Shown one piece after another: positions 1-5,741 of a stretch of 6,445 nt of DNA. Both the position numbers and the translations under genes were made by a program. Position 1 is the stretch's first letter; each line of letters opens with the position of its first letter. The stretch spans positions 1 through 6,445 of the forward strand of contig DATEMK010000156.1 in assembly GCA_035275625.1 (NCBI GenBank). Direction: 5' to 3'. The notes beneath the pieces were generated by a model that worked only from the letters and a program-made list of their open reading frames with translations, had not been told where the DNA came from and searched no databases. The stretch comes from DATEMK01 sp035275625 (lineage in GTDB: Bacteria; Bacteroidota; Bacteroidia; AKYH767-A; OLB10).

Positions 1-74
1 CACACCCACTCTCCCGCCCGCGAAAAACATTCACCATACAAAAAACAAAAAATAAAAGAGGTGATTATTTTTTT

Positions 75-98
75 CATTTGATTTTACTTTATCAAATG
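75..98. repeat. 8-bp perfect inverted repeat downstream of the DUF2807 gene
   Basis: CATTTGAT (75-82) and ATCAAATG (91-98) are perfect reverse complements around an 8-nt spacer. It is not a convincing terminator for the minus-strand DUF2807 gene, because the minus-strand transcript would read a run of A, not U, after the stem. It could be an operator-type palindrome or chance in an A/T-rich stretch. Positions 1-164 contain no coding region I can support. Confidence 0.3.
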
Positions 99-164
99 TA
101 CAATTAAAAAAGTCATAGTGAGTTCCCGTGAGCACAGTCGAACTGCAGATCAACCACCAAAAAT

Positions 165-875
165 TCAATTCTCATCCACCACCTTCCCCGAACCATTCAC
201 AGAAGAGTTCACCGAAGGTTTTCCTTTATAATGCACCGTGCCGCTGCCGTTGATTTTTACATCCAGGTTTTGAATGGTATAAACAAAAACATCACCGCTG
301 CCTGAGACGTTCACCTCAGTGCTGTTGCAGGGAAGATCGCTTGCTTTAATATCACCCGACCCTAAAATTTCCATCGTATGTTTATTTGCTGAGCCGGCAA
401 GAACAAGGTTTCCCGATCCACGTATGTCAGACTCAATCTTTGCAGCAATAAATTTTCCTTTTATATCACCCGATCCATTAATTTGAAGGCTGATGTCTTT
501 CACTTTGAAAGTATCCGGCACGTTCATATTTCCCGATCCGTCCACTTCCAGTCCTTCCAGTTCGGGCATGTAAGCAGTAATTTTAATCCGTTCTTTTGAA
601 TTGAAGCAGCCTTCATTGCTTATCGTTAATCTGTTGCCTCTTATTTTTGTATTTATCTTATCAATGAAATTCTCATGGGCTTCTATGATAAGGGCGGGCG
701 TTTCTCCATACATCACCGTAACATCAGCCGAAAGCTCCAGCTCAATTTCTGTAAAAGAACCCGGTTCTCTTTTATCGGTTTGCATGGGACCCGTGCCTTC
801 AGTGCAAACAACATTACAAGTGTTTAAAAGAACAGCAGCAAATAAAACAGCAATCAATTTGGAATAGTAATTCAT
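165..875 (-). CDS. Exported DUF2807 ('head GIN domain') protein, putative envelope or adhesin-like beta-repeat protein
   Basis: This 236-residue protein matches the Bacteroidota DUF2807 / putative auto-transporter adhesin head GIN family. Residues 1-19 form a signal peptide: Lys6, then a hydrophobic stretch LIAVLFAAVLL, then Cys20. Cys20 could be lipidated, but the -1 residue is Thr and -2 is Asn, so the lipobox is poor and plain secretion is equally possible. The segment KREPGSFTEIEL (35-46) is the usual domain opening. From residue 113 a Gly-Ser-Gly turn recurs at 113, 134, 153, 172, 192, 210 and 228, every 18-21 residues, as expected for coils of a right-handed beta-helix-like fold. The family's molecular role is not established; outer-surface or periplasmic location is inferred. 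The start is supported by the signal peptide and a TAnnTTTG box 25 bp upstream. It is co-oriented with the MFS gene but probably transcribed separately. Confidence 0.88.
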   Translation of the reverse strand: MNYYSKLIAVLFAAVLLNTCNVVCTEGTGPMQTDKREPGSFTEIELELSADVTVMYGETPALIIEAHENFIDKINTKIRGNRLTISNEGCFNSKERIKITAYMPELEGLEVDGSGNMNVPDTFKVKDISLQINGSGDIKGKFIAAKIESDIRGSGNLVLAGSANKHTMEILGSGDIKASDLPCNSTEVNVSGSGDVFVYTIQNLDVKINGSGTVHYKGKPSVNSSVNGSGKVVDEN

Positions 876-900
876 AGAATTTTTGATTTATTATCAACAT

Positions 901-908
901 CAAAATTA
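901..908 (-). promoter_or_regulatory. Bacteroidota -7 promoter box for the DUF2807 gene
   Basis: On the minus strand these bases read TAATTTTG, an exact match to TAnnTTTG, 25 bp before the DUF2807 start codon. This is a normal distance for a short leader in this phylum. No clear TTG -33 box lies 19-21 bp further upstream, so the call rests on the -7 box and its position. Confidence 0.5.
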
Positions 909-942
909 GAAGAAAAAGAGATTCATGAGATAAAGTTGAAAA

Positions 943-996
943 GGTAATTGGGTAATTATGGCAATTGGCAGAATACATAATTACCATAATTACCCA
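943..996. repeat. Repeat-rich palindrome between the MFS and DUF2807 genes
   Basis: Positions 949-961 and 984-996 form a perfect 13-bp inverted repeat (core GGGTAATTATGG / CCATAATTACCC) with a 22-nt loop. Each arm is built from smaller units: GGTAATT at 943 and 951 with a GGCAATT variant at 960 on the left, and a tandem 9-mer CATAATTAC at 976-984 and 985-993 on the right. It lies 22 bp after the MFS stop codon, so on the minus-strand transcript the hairpin could slow or end transcription or protect the 3' end. The bases after it (ATTACCTTTTC) are only weakly U-rich, so I do not call it an intrinsic terminator. Confidence 0.6.
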
Positions 997-1017
997 CTTA
1001 ACTTAAGCACCCTGTAT

Positions 1018-2271
1018 TTATGTATGCTTTTGCAAATGCAAATTCTTTAAGTTCGGTGCAAACTTCAATGACGCTGCAACCACCAGCAATGTAACCACTC
1101 CACCCATAATTACAGAAGGAATCAATCCCATAACCTTTGCCGCAAGCCCTGATTCAAACGCCCCGATTTCATTGGAAGCGCCAATGAAAATATTATTTAC
1201 AGAGGAAACCCTGCCGCGCATTTCATCTGGAGTAAAAAGCTGGATGATCGTATGACGGATCACCACACTCACGCTGTCAAACATGCCGCTTAAAAGCAAA
1301 ATAACAAATGAAAGAATAAAGTTTTTTGACAATGCAAAGGCGATCATGCACAACCCGAATAAGGCAACATTCCACAATAGTTTTTTTCCTGAATTCCTTA
1401 CGGGCGGGTAATAAGCAAGCACCACAGCCATAATGACCGCTCCTAATGCCGGAGCTGCACGGAGATAACCCAATCCGTCAGGGCCCACATGCAACACCTG
1501 GTCGGCAAAAACAGGAAGCATGGCAACAGCGCCTCCGAAAAGCACGGCAAACAGATCAAGCGTAATGGCAGAAATTATTACCTGGTTTTTAAAAACATAT
1601 TTAATTCCGGAAGACAGGCTTTCAAATAATGTTTCCTCTTTTGATTTTTCAGGAATGGGCTTGTTTGAGATCAGCATATAGAATACAACAGTAGCAAGCA
1701 TTAATATTAATGCAATGAAAGAAGTAATGCTTGCGCCAAGTTTTGCATAGCAGATTCCGCCAATAGCCGGGCCGGCAACAGAACCCAATTGCCATACAGT
1801 GCTGTTCCAGGCAGCAGCGTTCGTATAAAATTCTTTCGGAATAAGCTGCGCAGAAAAAGCAGGAACCGCAGGTCCGAGAAACCCGCGCGCTATTCCGATT
1901 AATAATACCACTGCAAACACAGGCATTACTCCAAACTGCTGTAAATTCAGTGCTCCATTGTATGAAAACCACGTAAGAAACGCTGATCCGGCAATAAGCA
2001 CAAAAACACAAATCAAAATAATTTTTCTCCGGTTAAATTTATCAGCATAATGCCCTCCGAAAAGAGAAACCATAATGATAGGCAAAGCTTCTATCAAGCC
2101 CATAATTCCAAGCGTCCACGGATCGCGGGTATGTTCATAAGCCATCCAGTTGATTACAATCACCTGCACCTGGAAAGCAAGTGTTAACAGCAACCTCGCA
2201 GCGAAAAAGTACCTGAACTCCTTAAAGCGCAGCGCTGAGTAAGGATCATGTTTTTTTATTGCCTCTTCCAT
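1018..2271 (-). CDS. MFS transporter, MFS_3/EntS-like putative drug or siderophore exporter
   Basis: This 417-residue inner-membrane protein has about twelve hydrophobic segments, a normal length for the major facilitator superfamily. The cytoplasmic N-terminus (1-20, including YSALRFKEFRYFF) is typical of the MFS_3 / enterobactin-exporter-like branch. Motif A is at 72-83 (GGHYADKFNRRK, with Asp77 and the Arg-Arg pair) in the loop after TM2. The central cytoplasmic loop lies around 203-228 and is rich in Lys and Glu. PDEMRGRVSS (348-357) is the family's conserved second-half motif after TM10. Members are proton-driven exporters of drugs, siderophores or metabolites; the substrate here cannot be read from the sequence and no partner gene points to one. 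The start is the first Met of the conserved N-terminus. Its ATG lies 14 bp past the T-run of a strong terminator, and I see no clear promoter between, so its expression may depend on read-through. Confidence 0.9.
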   Translation of the reverse strand: MEEAIKKHDPYSALRFKEFRYFFAARLLLTLAFQVQVIVINWMAYEHTRDPWTLGIMGLIEALPIIMVSLFGGHYADKFNRRKIILICVFVLIAGSAFLTWFSYNGALNLQQFGVMPVFAVVLLIGIARGFLGPAVPAFSAQLIPKEFYTNAAAWNSTVWQLGSVAGPAIGGICYAKLGASITSFIALILMLATVVFYMLISNKPIPEKSKEETLFESLSSGIKYVFKNQVIISAITLDLFAVLFGGAVAMLPVFADQVLHVGPDGLGYLRAAPALGAVIMAVVLAYYPPVRNSGKKLLWNVALFGLCMIAFALSKNFILSFVILLLSGMFDSVSVVIRHTIIQLFTPDEMRGRVSSVNNIFIGASNEIGAFESGLAAKVMGLIPSVIMGGVVTLLVVAASLKFAPNLKNLHLQKHT

Positions 2272-2285
2272 AAAAACCTGCGTTC

Positions 2286-2325
2286 AAAAAAACAAAGGCT
2301 TACTTCGTTTAAGAAATAAGCCTTT
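2286..2325 (-). terminator. Intrinsic terminator after the DUF2795 gene, just ahead of the MFS gene
   Basis: AAAGGCTTA (2294-2302) and TAAGCCTTT (2317-2325) are a perfect 9-bp inverted repeat with a 14-nt loop. On the minus strand the stem is followed, after one G, by seven T (plus-strand A at 2286-2292), the classic rho-independent layout. It lies 25 bp after the DUF2795 stop codon. Because only 14 bp separate the T-run from the MFS start codon, it could also act as a leader attenuator for the MFS gene. Confidence 0.8.
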
Positions 2326-2350
2326 CGCTTTTGAAAATAGTGGTTGTTTG

Positions 2351-2572
2351 TCAGTATTCATCTTCATTAAAGAAGAAATCGTCTTTGGTCGGGTAGTCGG
2401 GCCAGATCTCCTCTATGTTTTCATAAGGCTCACCCTCGTCTTCCAGCTCCTGGAGATTTTCAATCACTTCAAGAGGCGCACCGGAACGTATTGCATAATC
2501 AATTAATTCATCTTTAGTGGCGGGCCATGGGGCATCTTCAAGGTGTTGTGCCAATTCTAAAGTCCAATACAT
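2351..2572 (-). CDS. Small acidic DUF2795 domain protein
   Basis: This 73-residue soluble protein belongs to the DUF2795 family in its Bacteroidota form. The conserved core is APWPATKDELIDYAIRSGAP (14-33), followed by a helix with LEVIENLQELEDEGEPYENI and the ending IEEIWPDYPTKDDFF. It is strikingly acidic: 22 Asp/Glu against 3 Lys/Arg. There is no signal peptide, membrane segment or cysteine. The family's function is unknown; the charge could suit binding to a basic protein or nucleic-acid mimicry, but that is speculation. The ATG begins the conserved MYWTLELAQHL opening. The gene has a near-consensus promoter about 75 bp upstream and a strong terminator behind it, so it looks like a self-contained single-gene unit, though read-through from the adenosyltransferase operon is possible because no terminator separates them. 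Confidence 0.87.
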   Translation of the reverse strand: MYWTLELAQHLEDAPWPATKDELIDYAIRSGAPLEVIENLQELEDEGEPYENIEEIWPDYPTKDDFFFNEDEY

Positions 2573-2646
2573 ACGTAATAATTTATTTTGTCAGAGTGTA
2601 TTTACAAATTCTATTTCAAAAATGCTGCCCTTTCGTAAAAGGCGTG

Positions 2647-2679
2647 CAAAAGTATAAAAATAAGAATGTAAAAAGCAAA
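2647..2679 (-). promoter_or_regulatory. Near-consensus Bacteroidota promoter for the DUF2795 gene
   Basis: On the minus strand a TTTG -33 box (2679-2676) is followed by 21 bp and then TACTTTTG (2654-2647), an exact TAnnTTTG -7 box. This is the best promoter match in the window, with both boxes and accepted spacing. Transcription would start near 2640, giving a leader of roughly 65-70 nt to the start codon at 2572. The leader opens with a small hairpin (CCTTT at 2629-2633 against AAAGG at 2638-2642). Confidence 0.75.
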
Positions 2680-2694
2680 ATTTTGAAAATAGTT

Positions 2695-3243
2695 TTATAA
2701 CCTTGGTTTCCACTGCATTTCAGGGGCATTGAAGTGCTTTCCAAGGAAACGGGCTAAAACAAAAAGATAATCTGACAAACGGTTGAGGTAAATGATGACT
2801 AATTCAGCAACAAAATTGTTTTCGGAAAGGTGTGTTGCAAGGCGTTCCGTCCTCCTGCAAACGCATCGGGCAATATGACAATAAGAAACAGTTGTATTTC
2901 CTCCAGGTAAAATAAAAGATTTTAAATCCGGAAGCTGTTCATTCATTTTATCAATTTCATTCTCCAGAAGTGAAACATCCTCTTCCTTTAAATCAGGAAT
3001 TTTCATCCTTGATTTTTCAGGATCAGAAGCAAGCGAGCTTCCGATGGTAAAAAGACGATCCTGGATTTCTTTCAAAACTTCTTTTTCAGACGAAGGAATA
3101 TCCTGATCACGGATTAATCCTATCCATGAGTTAAGTTCATCAACGGTTCCATAAACTTCTATCCGGAGATGATGTTTTGGTACGCGAGTTCCTCCTATGA
3201 GGGACGTTTGTCCTTTATCACCTGTTTTAGTATAAATTTTCAT
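2695..3243 (-). CDS. Cob(I)yrinic acid a,c-diamide adenosyltransferase, PduO type
   Basis: This 182-residue cytoplasmic enzyme transfers the adenosyl group of ATP to cob(I)alamin or its precursor, producing adenosylcobalamin for B12-dependent mutases and similar enzymes. The PduO-type (Cob_adeno_trans) signatures are all present in order. The N-terminal ATP-binding loop is YTKTGDKGQTSLIGG (4-18) with R20 and K23. VYGTVDELNSWIG (30-42) contains the conserved Asp35, FILPGG is at 110-115, CRRTER at 129-134 supplies the catalytic arginines, and YLNRLSDYLFVLAR is at 152-165. Family members are usually trimeric helical bundles; length and motifs are normal, so it should be active. The ATG directly opens the conserved MKIYTKTGDKG. 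It starts 9 bp after the ABC ATPase stop and is very likely co-transcribed with it. No other cobalamin gene is in the window, which suggests B12 salvage and activation; the name cobO/pduO/btuR is used inconsistently, so no symbol is given. Confidence 0.95.
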   Translation of the reverse strand: MKIYTKTGDKGQTSLIGGTRVPKHHLRIEVYGTVDELNSWIGLIRDQDIPSSEKEVLKEIQDRLFTIGSSLASDPEKSRMKIPDLKEEDVSLLENEIDKMNEQLPDLKSFILPGGNTTVSYCHIARCVCRRTERLATHLSENNFVAELVIIYLNRLSDYLFVLARFLGKHFNAPEMQWKPRL

Positions 3244-3252
3244 AGAAAAGAA

Positions 3253-3966
3253 TTAAACCATTGTTTTGGAAGTAATAATATTCTCATTCTTCCTGTCCGA
3301 TTCGATCAATCCGTCTTTCAGGTAAATGATACGGTGTGCATGTTGTGCAATGTCAGGTTCGTGCGTAACAACGATAATAGTATTTCCTCTCTGATGAATT
3401 TCTTCAAATAAAGCCATGATTTCTTCCGAAGTTTTTGAATCAAGATTTCCGGTAGGTTCATCAGCAAGAATAATGGATGGTTTATTGACTAAAGCCCGTG
3501 CAACTGCCACTCTTTGTTTTTGTCCTCCCGAAAGTTCATTAGGACGGTGTTTCACCCGATCCCCAAGTCCGACATCCTGCAAGGCTTTCATTGCCAGTTC
3601 CATTCTTTCTTCTTTGTTATACCCAGCGTAAACAAGAGGCAATGCAACATTTTCCAATGCAGTGGATCGCGGTAATAAATTGAAAGTCTGAAAAACAAAA
3701 CCGATTTCTTTATTTCGGATTTCTGCAAGCTCGTTATCCGTCATGTTTGCAACAGGAGTTTTATTCAGAAAATATTCTCCGCCTGAAGGAGTATCAAGAC
3801 ATCCGATAATATTCATCAAAGTTGATTTGCCTGATCCTGAAGAGCCCATCATAGCAACATATTCATTCTTGAAAATCTCCGTAGTGACAGAACGCAAAGC
3901 ACGAATCTCCTCTGTCCCTACACGATAAACTCTTGAAATATTTTTAAGCTGGATGATTGGGTGCAT
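3253..3966 (-). CDS. ABC transporter ATP-binding protein, MacB/LolD/FtsE-like
   Basis: This 237-residue ATPase subunit carries every ABC motif: Walker A GSSGSGKST (41-49), Q-loop Gln93 in VFQTFNLL, signature LSGGQKQR (145-152), Walker B IILADEP with Asp169 and Glu170, D-loop NLDS (174-177) and switch His202. The IGCLDTPSGG and GFVFQTFNLLPRSTALENV stretches place it in the MacB/LolD/YknY group. That group normally works with FtsX/MacB-type permeases in lipoprotein release, peptide or drug efflux, or envelope stress, using ATP for mechanotransmission. No permease gene is beside it here, so the partner must be encoded elsewhere. A TATCTTTA box 22 bp upstream and the 9-bp gap to the adenosyltransferase suggest a two-gene operon. 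The start ATG opens the usual MHPIIQLKNISRVY. Transport of B12 is not implied: this is not a BtuD-type sequence. Confidence 0.93.
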   Translation of the reverse strand: MHPIIQLKNISRVYRVGTEEIRALRSVTTEIFKNEYVAMMGSSGSGKSTLMNIIGCLDTPSGGEYFLNKTPVANMTDNELAEIRNKEIGFVFQTFNLLPRSTALENVALPLVYAGYNKEERMELAMKALQDVGLGDRVKHRPNELSGGQKQRVAVARALVNKPSIILADEPTGNLDSKTSEEIMALFEEIHQRGNTIIVVTHEPDIAQHAHRIIYLKDGLIESDRKNENIITSKTMV

Positions 3967-3987
3967 TTACTTTGAAGATTGAATGGG

Positions 3988-3995
3988 TAAAGATA
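3988..3995 (-). promoter_or_regulatory. Probable -7 box for the ABC ATPase-adenosyltransferase pair
   Basis: The minus strand reads TATCTTTA, one mismatch from TAnnTTTG at the last base, 21 bp before the ABC ATPase start codon. It sits in the 56-bp gap after the methyltransferase gene. No clear -33 TTG is seen. If real, it lets the ATPase pair be expressed independently of the methyltransferase. Confidence 0.42.
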
Positions 3996-4022
3996 GAATT
4001 TTCCTTATTGCCTATTTCAGAT

Positions 4023-4808
4023 TTAAAAGCGAATGGTAAAATCTTGTTTTGTCAAATCAGGATTAAAGAAAACAATCCCAAGTATAAACAAATCAATGGT
4101 GACGGTAACTTTAGGATGGTTCTGAATCTCTTTCCATGCTTCTTTCATTTCTGGTGACCAGTTGATGTCATCAAAAATAAAGATGCTTTTGATGTGAGAT
4201 TTGTTCAAACACTTTTGAAAATAATTTAACGTAGGTTCTTTTTGATGATTGCCATCGAAGAAAACAAAATCAAGCTTTTCAAATTTATTTATTGCTTCAT
4301 CCAGGGTATGATTAAAGTCACCCGTGACCTGTTCAATATTTGTTAAACTCATTTGCTGAAAATTTTCCGTTGCCACTTTTGCAGTTTCAGGACATCCTTC
4401 AAGAGTAACAATGTTTGCCTCCTTGCTTGCGGAAGCCATGTACATGGTGCTGAAACCAAAGGATGTTCCAAGCTCAAGAATATTTTGTGGCTTAAAATAA
4501 TTTACAATCCTGTAAAGCAGTTGCGCATATTTTGCAGGTTTTGCAGAATGGTAAGTTATCGCGCTGATTTTTCTTTGATATGTTTTCGGACCTTTAAAAG
4601 CGGTTCCGTAATCCGTTACGCTAATTAATTTATCGTCCTTCAGTAATTCTTTTCTACGGTTTTCAATCTGATCAAATTCAGGAACATGATTTTTTTTGTT
4701 GATTGCTTTGTTAACAAAACCAAAAACAAACGGAGAGTGCACATCATGCTTTGTTTGAGCCGTTAAATAATATTTTAGAAAATTTAATGCGTAGAGGATA
4801 CCGGACAT
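4023..4808 (-). CDS. Class I SAM-dependent methyltransferase (Methyltransf_24 type, O-methyltransferase-like)
   Basis: A cytoplasmic class I methyltransferase of a kind common in Bacteroidota. Residue numbers here count from an upstream in-frame ATG at 4832. The family's N-terminal hallmark HSPFVFGFV is at 32-40. The SAM-binding glycine motif ILELGTSFGFST is at 118-129, the acidic ribose-binding Glu145 is in VTLEG, GDF at 171-173 follows beta-4, and FVFFDGNHQ (189-197) carries Asp193. IFDDINWS (219-226) is a possible metal- or substrate-side motif, and the C-terminal strands end in FTIRF. The substrate is unknown. I chose the second ATG (4808), giving 261 residues, because a perfect TACTTTTG promoter box overlaps codons 5-7 of the longer reading and homologues have about 20-25 residues before HSPF. 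The 4832 start (269 residues) remains possible. It is divergent from exbB and 56 bp ahead of the ABC ATPase. Confidence 0.87.
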   Translation of the reverse strand: MSGILYALNFLKYYLTAQTKHDVHSPFVFGFVNKAINKKNHVPEFDQIENRRKELLKDDKLISVTDYGTAFKGPKTYQRKISAITYHSAKPAKYAQLLYRIVNYFKPQNILELGTSFGFSTMYMASASKEANIVTLEGCPETAKVATENFQQMSLTNIEQVTGDFNHTLDEAINKFEKLDFVFFDGNHQKEPTLNYFQKCLNKSHIKSIFIFDDINWSPEMKEAWKEIQNHPKVTVTIDLFILGIVFFNPDLTKQDFTIRF

Positions 4809-4812
4809 GCCG

Positions 4813-4820
4813 CAAAAGTA
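4813..4820 (-). promoter_or_regulatory. Bacteroidota -7 box immediately before the methyltransferase start
   Basis: The minus strand reads TACTTTTG followed by C, an exact TAnnTTTG match, ending 4 bp before the ATG at 4808. Transcription would begin at or very near that ATG, making the mRNA leaderless or nearly so. No -33 TTG is visible at the usual spacing, which lowers confidence. The box argues against the upstream ATG at 4832 as the start codon. Confidence 0.5.
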
Positions 4821-4950
4821 AAGAGATCGCATGTTATGCTGATCGTGAGTTTTTTATGAGATTTCTTACACAACAAAATTTTTTTGTCAAATCTCCGTTA
4901 TGAGAACAATCAACAGTCTGATGTTAGTAAAGAAAACCTTTCAATAAAAG

Positions 4951-4982
4951 TTCAACAGCCAATGGTACTAATTTTACCTTTT
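4951..4982 (+). promoter_or_regulatory. Possible promoter for the exbB-exbD-tonB operon
   Basis: TACCTTTT (4975-4982) is one mismatch from TAnnTTTG, with TTC (one mismatch from TTG) at 4951-4953, 21 bp upstream of it. The start codon of exbB lies 28 bp downstream. An overlapping alternative, TAATTTTA, is at 4969-4976. The divergent gap of about 200 bp holds no other gene that I can support. Confidence 0.4.
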
Positions 4983-5010
4983 ATTAAAAACTTCCGAAAA
5001 TTTATTATCA

Positions 5011-5724
5011 ATGGCACTACTCCTCCAGATTACGCAGGCTGTTACAAACACAGCAGACTCACTGAACCAGGCAGCTAACGCAGCCGCTGCACCTGTTGAA
5101 CAAACCATATCCCTCTGGGATCTCGCAATAAAAGGCGGACCCATTCTTATTCCTATTGCGATTCTTTCTCTCGCTGCCGTGTATATTTTCTTTGAACGGC
5201 TGTTTGTTATTCAGCGGTATTCAAAAACAGATGCAAATTTTGTCAACCAGATTAAAGATCATGTTTATTATGGAAACATTGACGCTGCAAAATCTTTGTG
5301 CAAAAACACAAACAGCCCTATTGCAAGAATGATCGGGAAAGGTATTGTGCGATTAGGTAAACCGGTGAAAGAAATTGAAGGTGCCATTGAAAGTGCCGGC
5401 AGGCTTGAATTGTACCAGATGGAAAAAAATCTCGGCATCCTCAGCACCATTGCAGGACTTGCACCCATGTTCGGTTTTCTCGGAACTATTTTCGGGGTAA
5501 TAAAAATATTTTATGAAATACATCTTGAAAACAGTTTGGAAATAGGAACGATTTCAGGCGGATTATACGTGAAAATGATATCAAGCGCAGCAGGTTTGAT
5601 GGTTGGAATCATTGCTTATTCCGGCTACCAGTTTCTTGTACATCGGATTGACCGTGTTGTAAATAAAATGGAAATAAGCGCCATTGAATTTATTGATCTT
5701 TTGGAAGAACCAGTGAAAGCTTAG
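5011..5724 (+). CDS. exbB: MotA/TolQ/ExbB proton channel family protein (ExbB-like)
   Basis: This 237-residue inner-membrane protein is the large channel subunit of an ExbB/ExbD/TonB (or TolQ/TolR/TolA) motor, which uses the proton gradient to drive a periplasm-spanning TonB-type arm. The N-terminus MALLLQITQ followed by a Thr/Ala-rich stretch to residue 32 is typical of the Bacteroidota form. TM1 is about 43-61 (GPILIPIAILSLAAVYIFF) and a cytoplasmic domain runs about 62-140. TM2 (about 141-166) contains the family motif APMFGFLGTIFGVIKIF, with Pro152 and Thr159. TM3 (about 189-209) contains MISSAAGLMVGIIAY, where the pore-lining threonine pair of E. coli-type proteins is Ser191-Ser192; hydroxyls are retained. 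ATG is the only sensible start and lacks a Shine-Dalgarno sequence. It is the first gene of the operon, 17 bp ahead of exbD. A Tol role cannot be excluded from sequence. Confidence 0.93.
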   Translation: MALLLQITQAVTNTADSLNQAANAAAAPVEQTISLWDLAIKGGPILIPIAILSLAAVYIFFERLFVIQRYSKTDANFVNQIKDHVYYGNIDAAKSLCKNTNSPIARMIGKGIVRLGKPVKEIEGAIESAGRLELYQMEKNLGILSTIAGLAPMFGFLGTIFGVIKIFYEIHLENSLEIGTISGGLYVKMISSAAGLMVGIIAYSGYQFLVHRIDRVVNKMEISAIEFIDLLEEPVKA

Positions 5725-5741
5725 CACTTCATCACTAAAAA

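Noticed and set aside
1..120. Possible gene ends or starts at the left edge, such as a short frame closing at 53-55 on the plus strand or an ATG near 37 on the minus strand
   Set aside because: The visible stretches are under 30 codons, low in complexity and have no family match, so no partial gene can be supported.
170..540. Evenly spaced CCCGATCC/CCGCTGCC-like DNA motifs suggesting a CRISPR-like array
   Set aside because: The spacing of 54-63 bp and the imperfect motif come from the Gly-Ser-Gly codons of the DUF2807 protein repeats; there are no identical repeats or unique spacers.
601..867. An 88-codon open frame on the plus strand opposite the DUF2807 gene
   Set aside because: It lies entirely antisense to a well-supported gene, matches no family I know, and has no promoter or leader of its own.
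1649..2011. A 120-codon minus-strand frame inside the MFS gene
   Set aside because: It is an out-of-frame shadow: a cysteine- and aromatic-rich translation typical of a shifted membrane-protein gene.
2676..2685. CAAAATTTTG palindrome with a T-rich follow-up as a terminator for the adenosyltransferase
   Set aside because: The stem is all A-T apart from one G-C pair and too short, and the site overlaps the -33 box of the DUF2795 promoter.
3169..3411. An 80-codon plus-strand frame across the adenosyltransferase-ATPase junction
   Set aside because: It is antisense to two conserved genes and its translation looks like random sequence.
4884..5078. A 64-codon plus-strand frame spanning the divergent gap and running into exbB
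   Set aside because: It overlaps the conserved start of the ExbB-like protein out of frame, begins upstream of the likely promoter and shows no recognisable domain.
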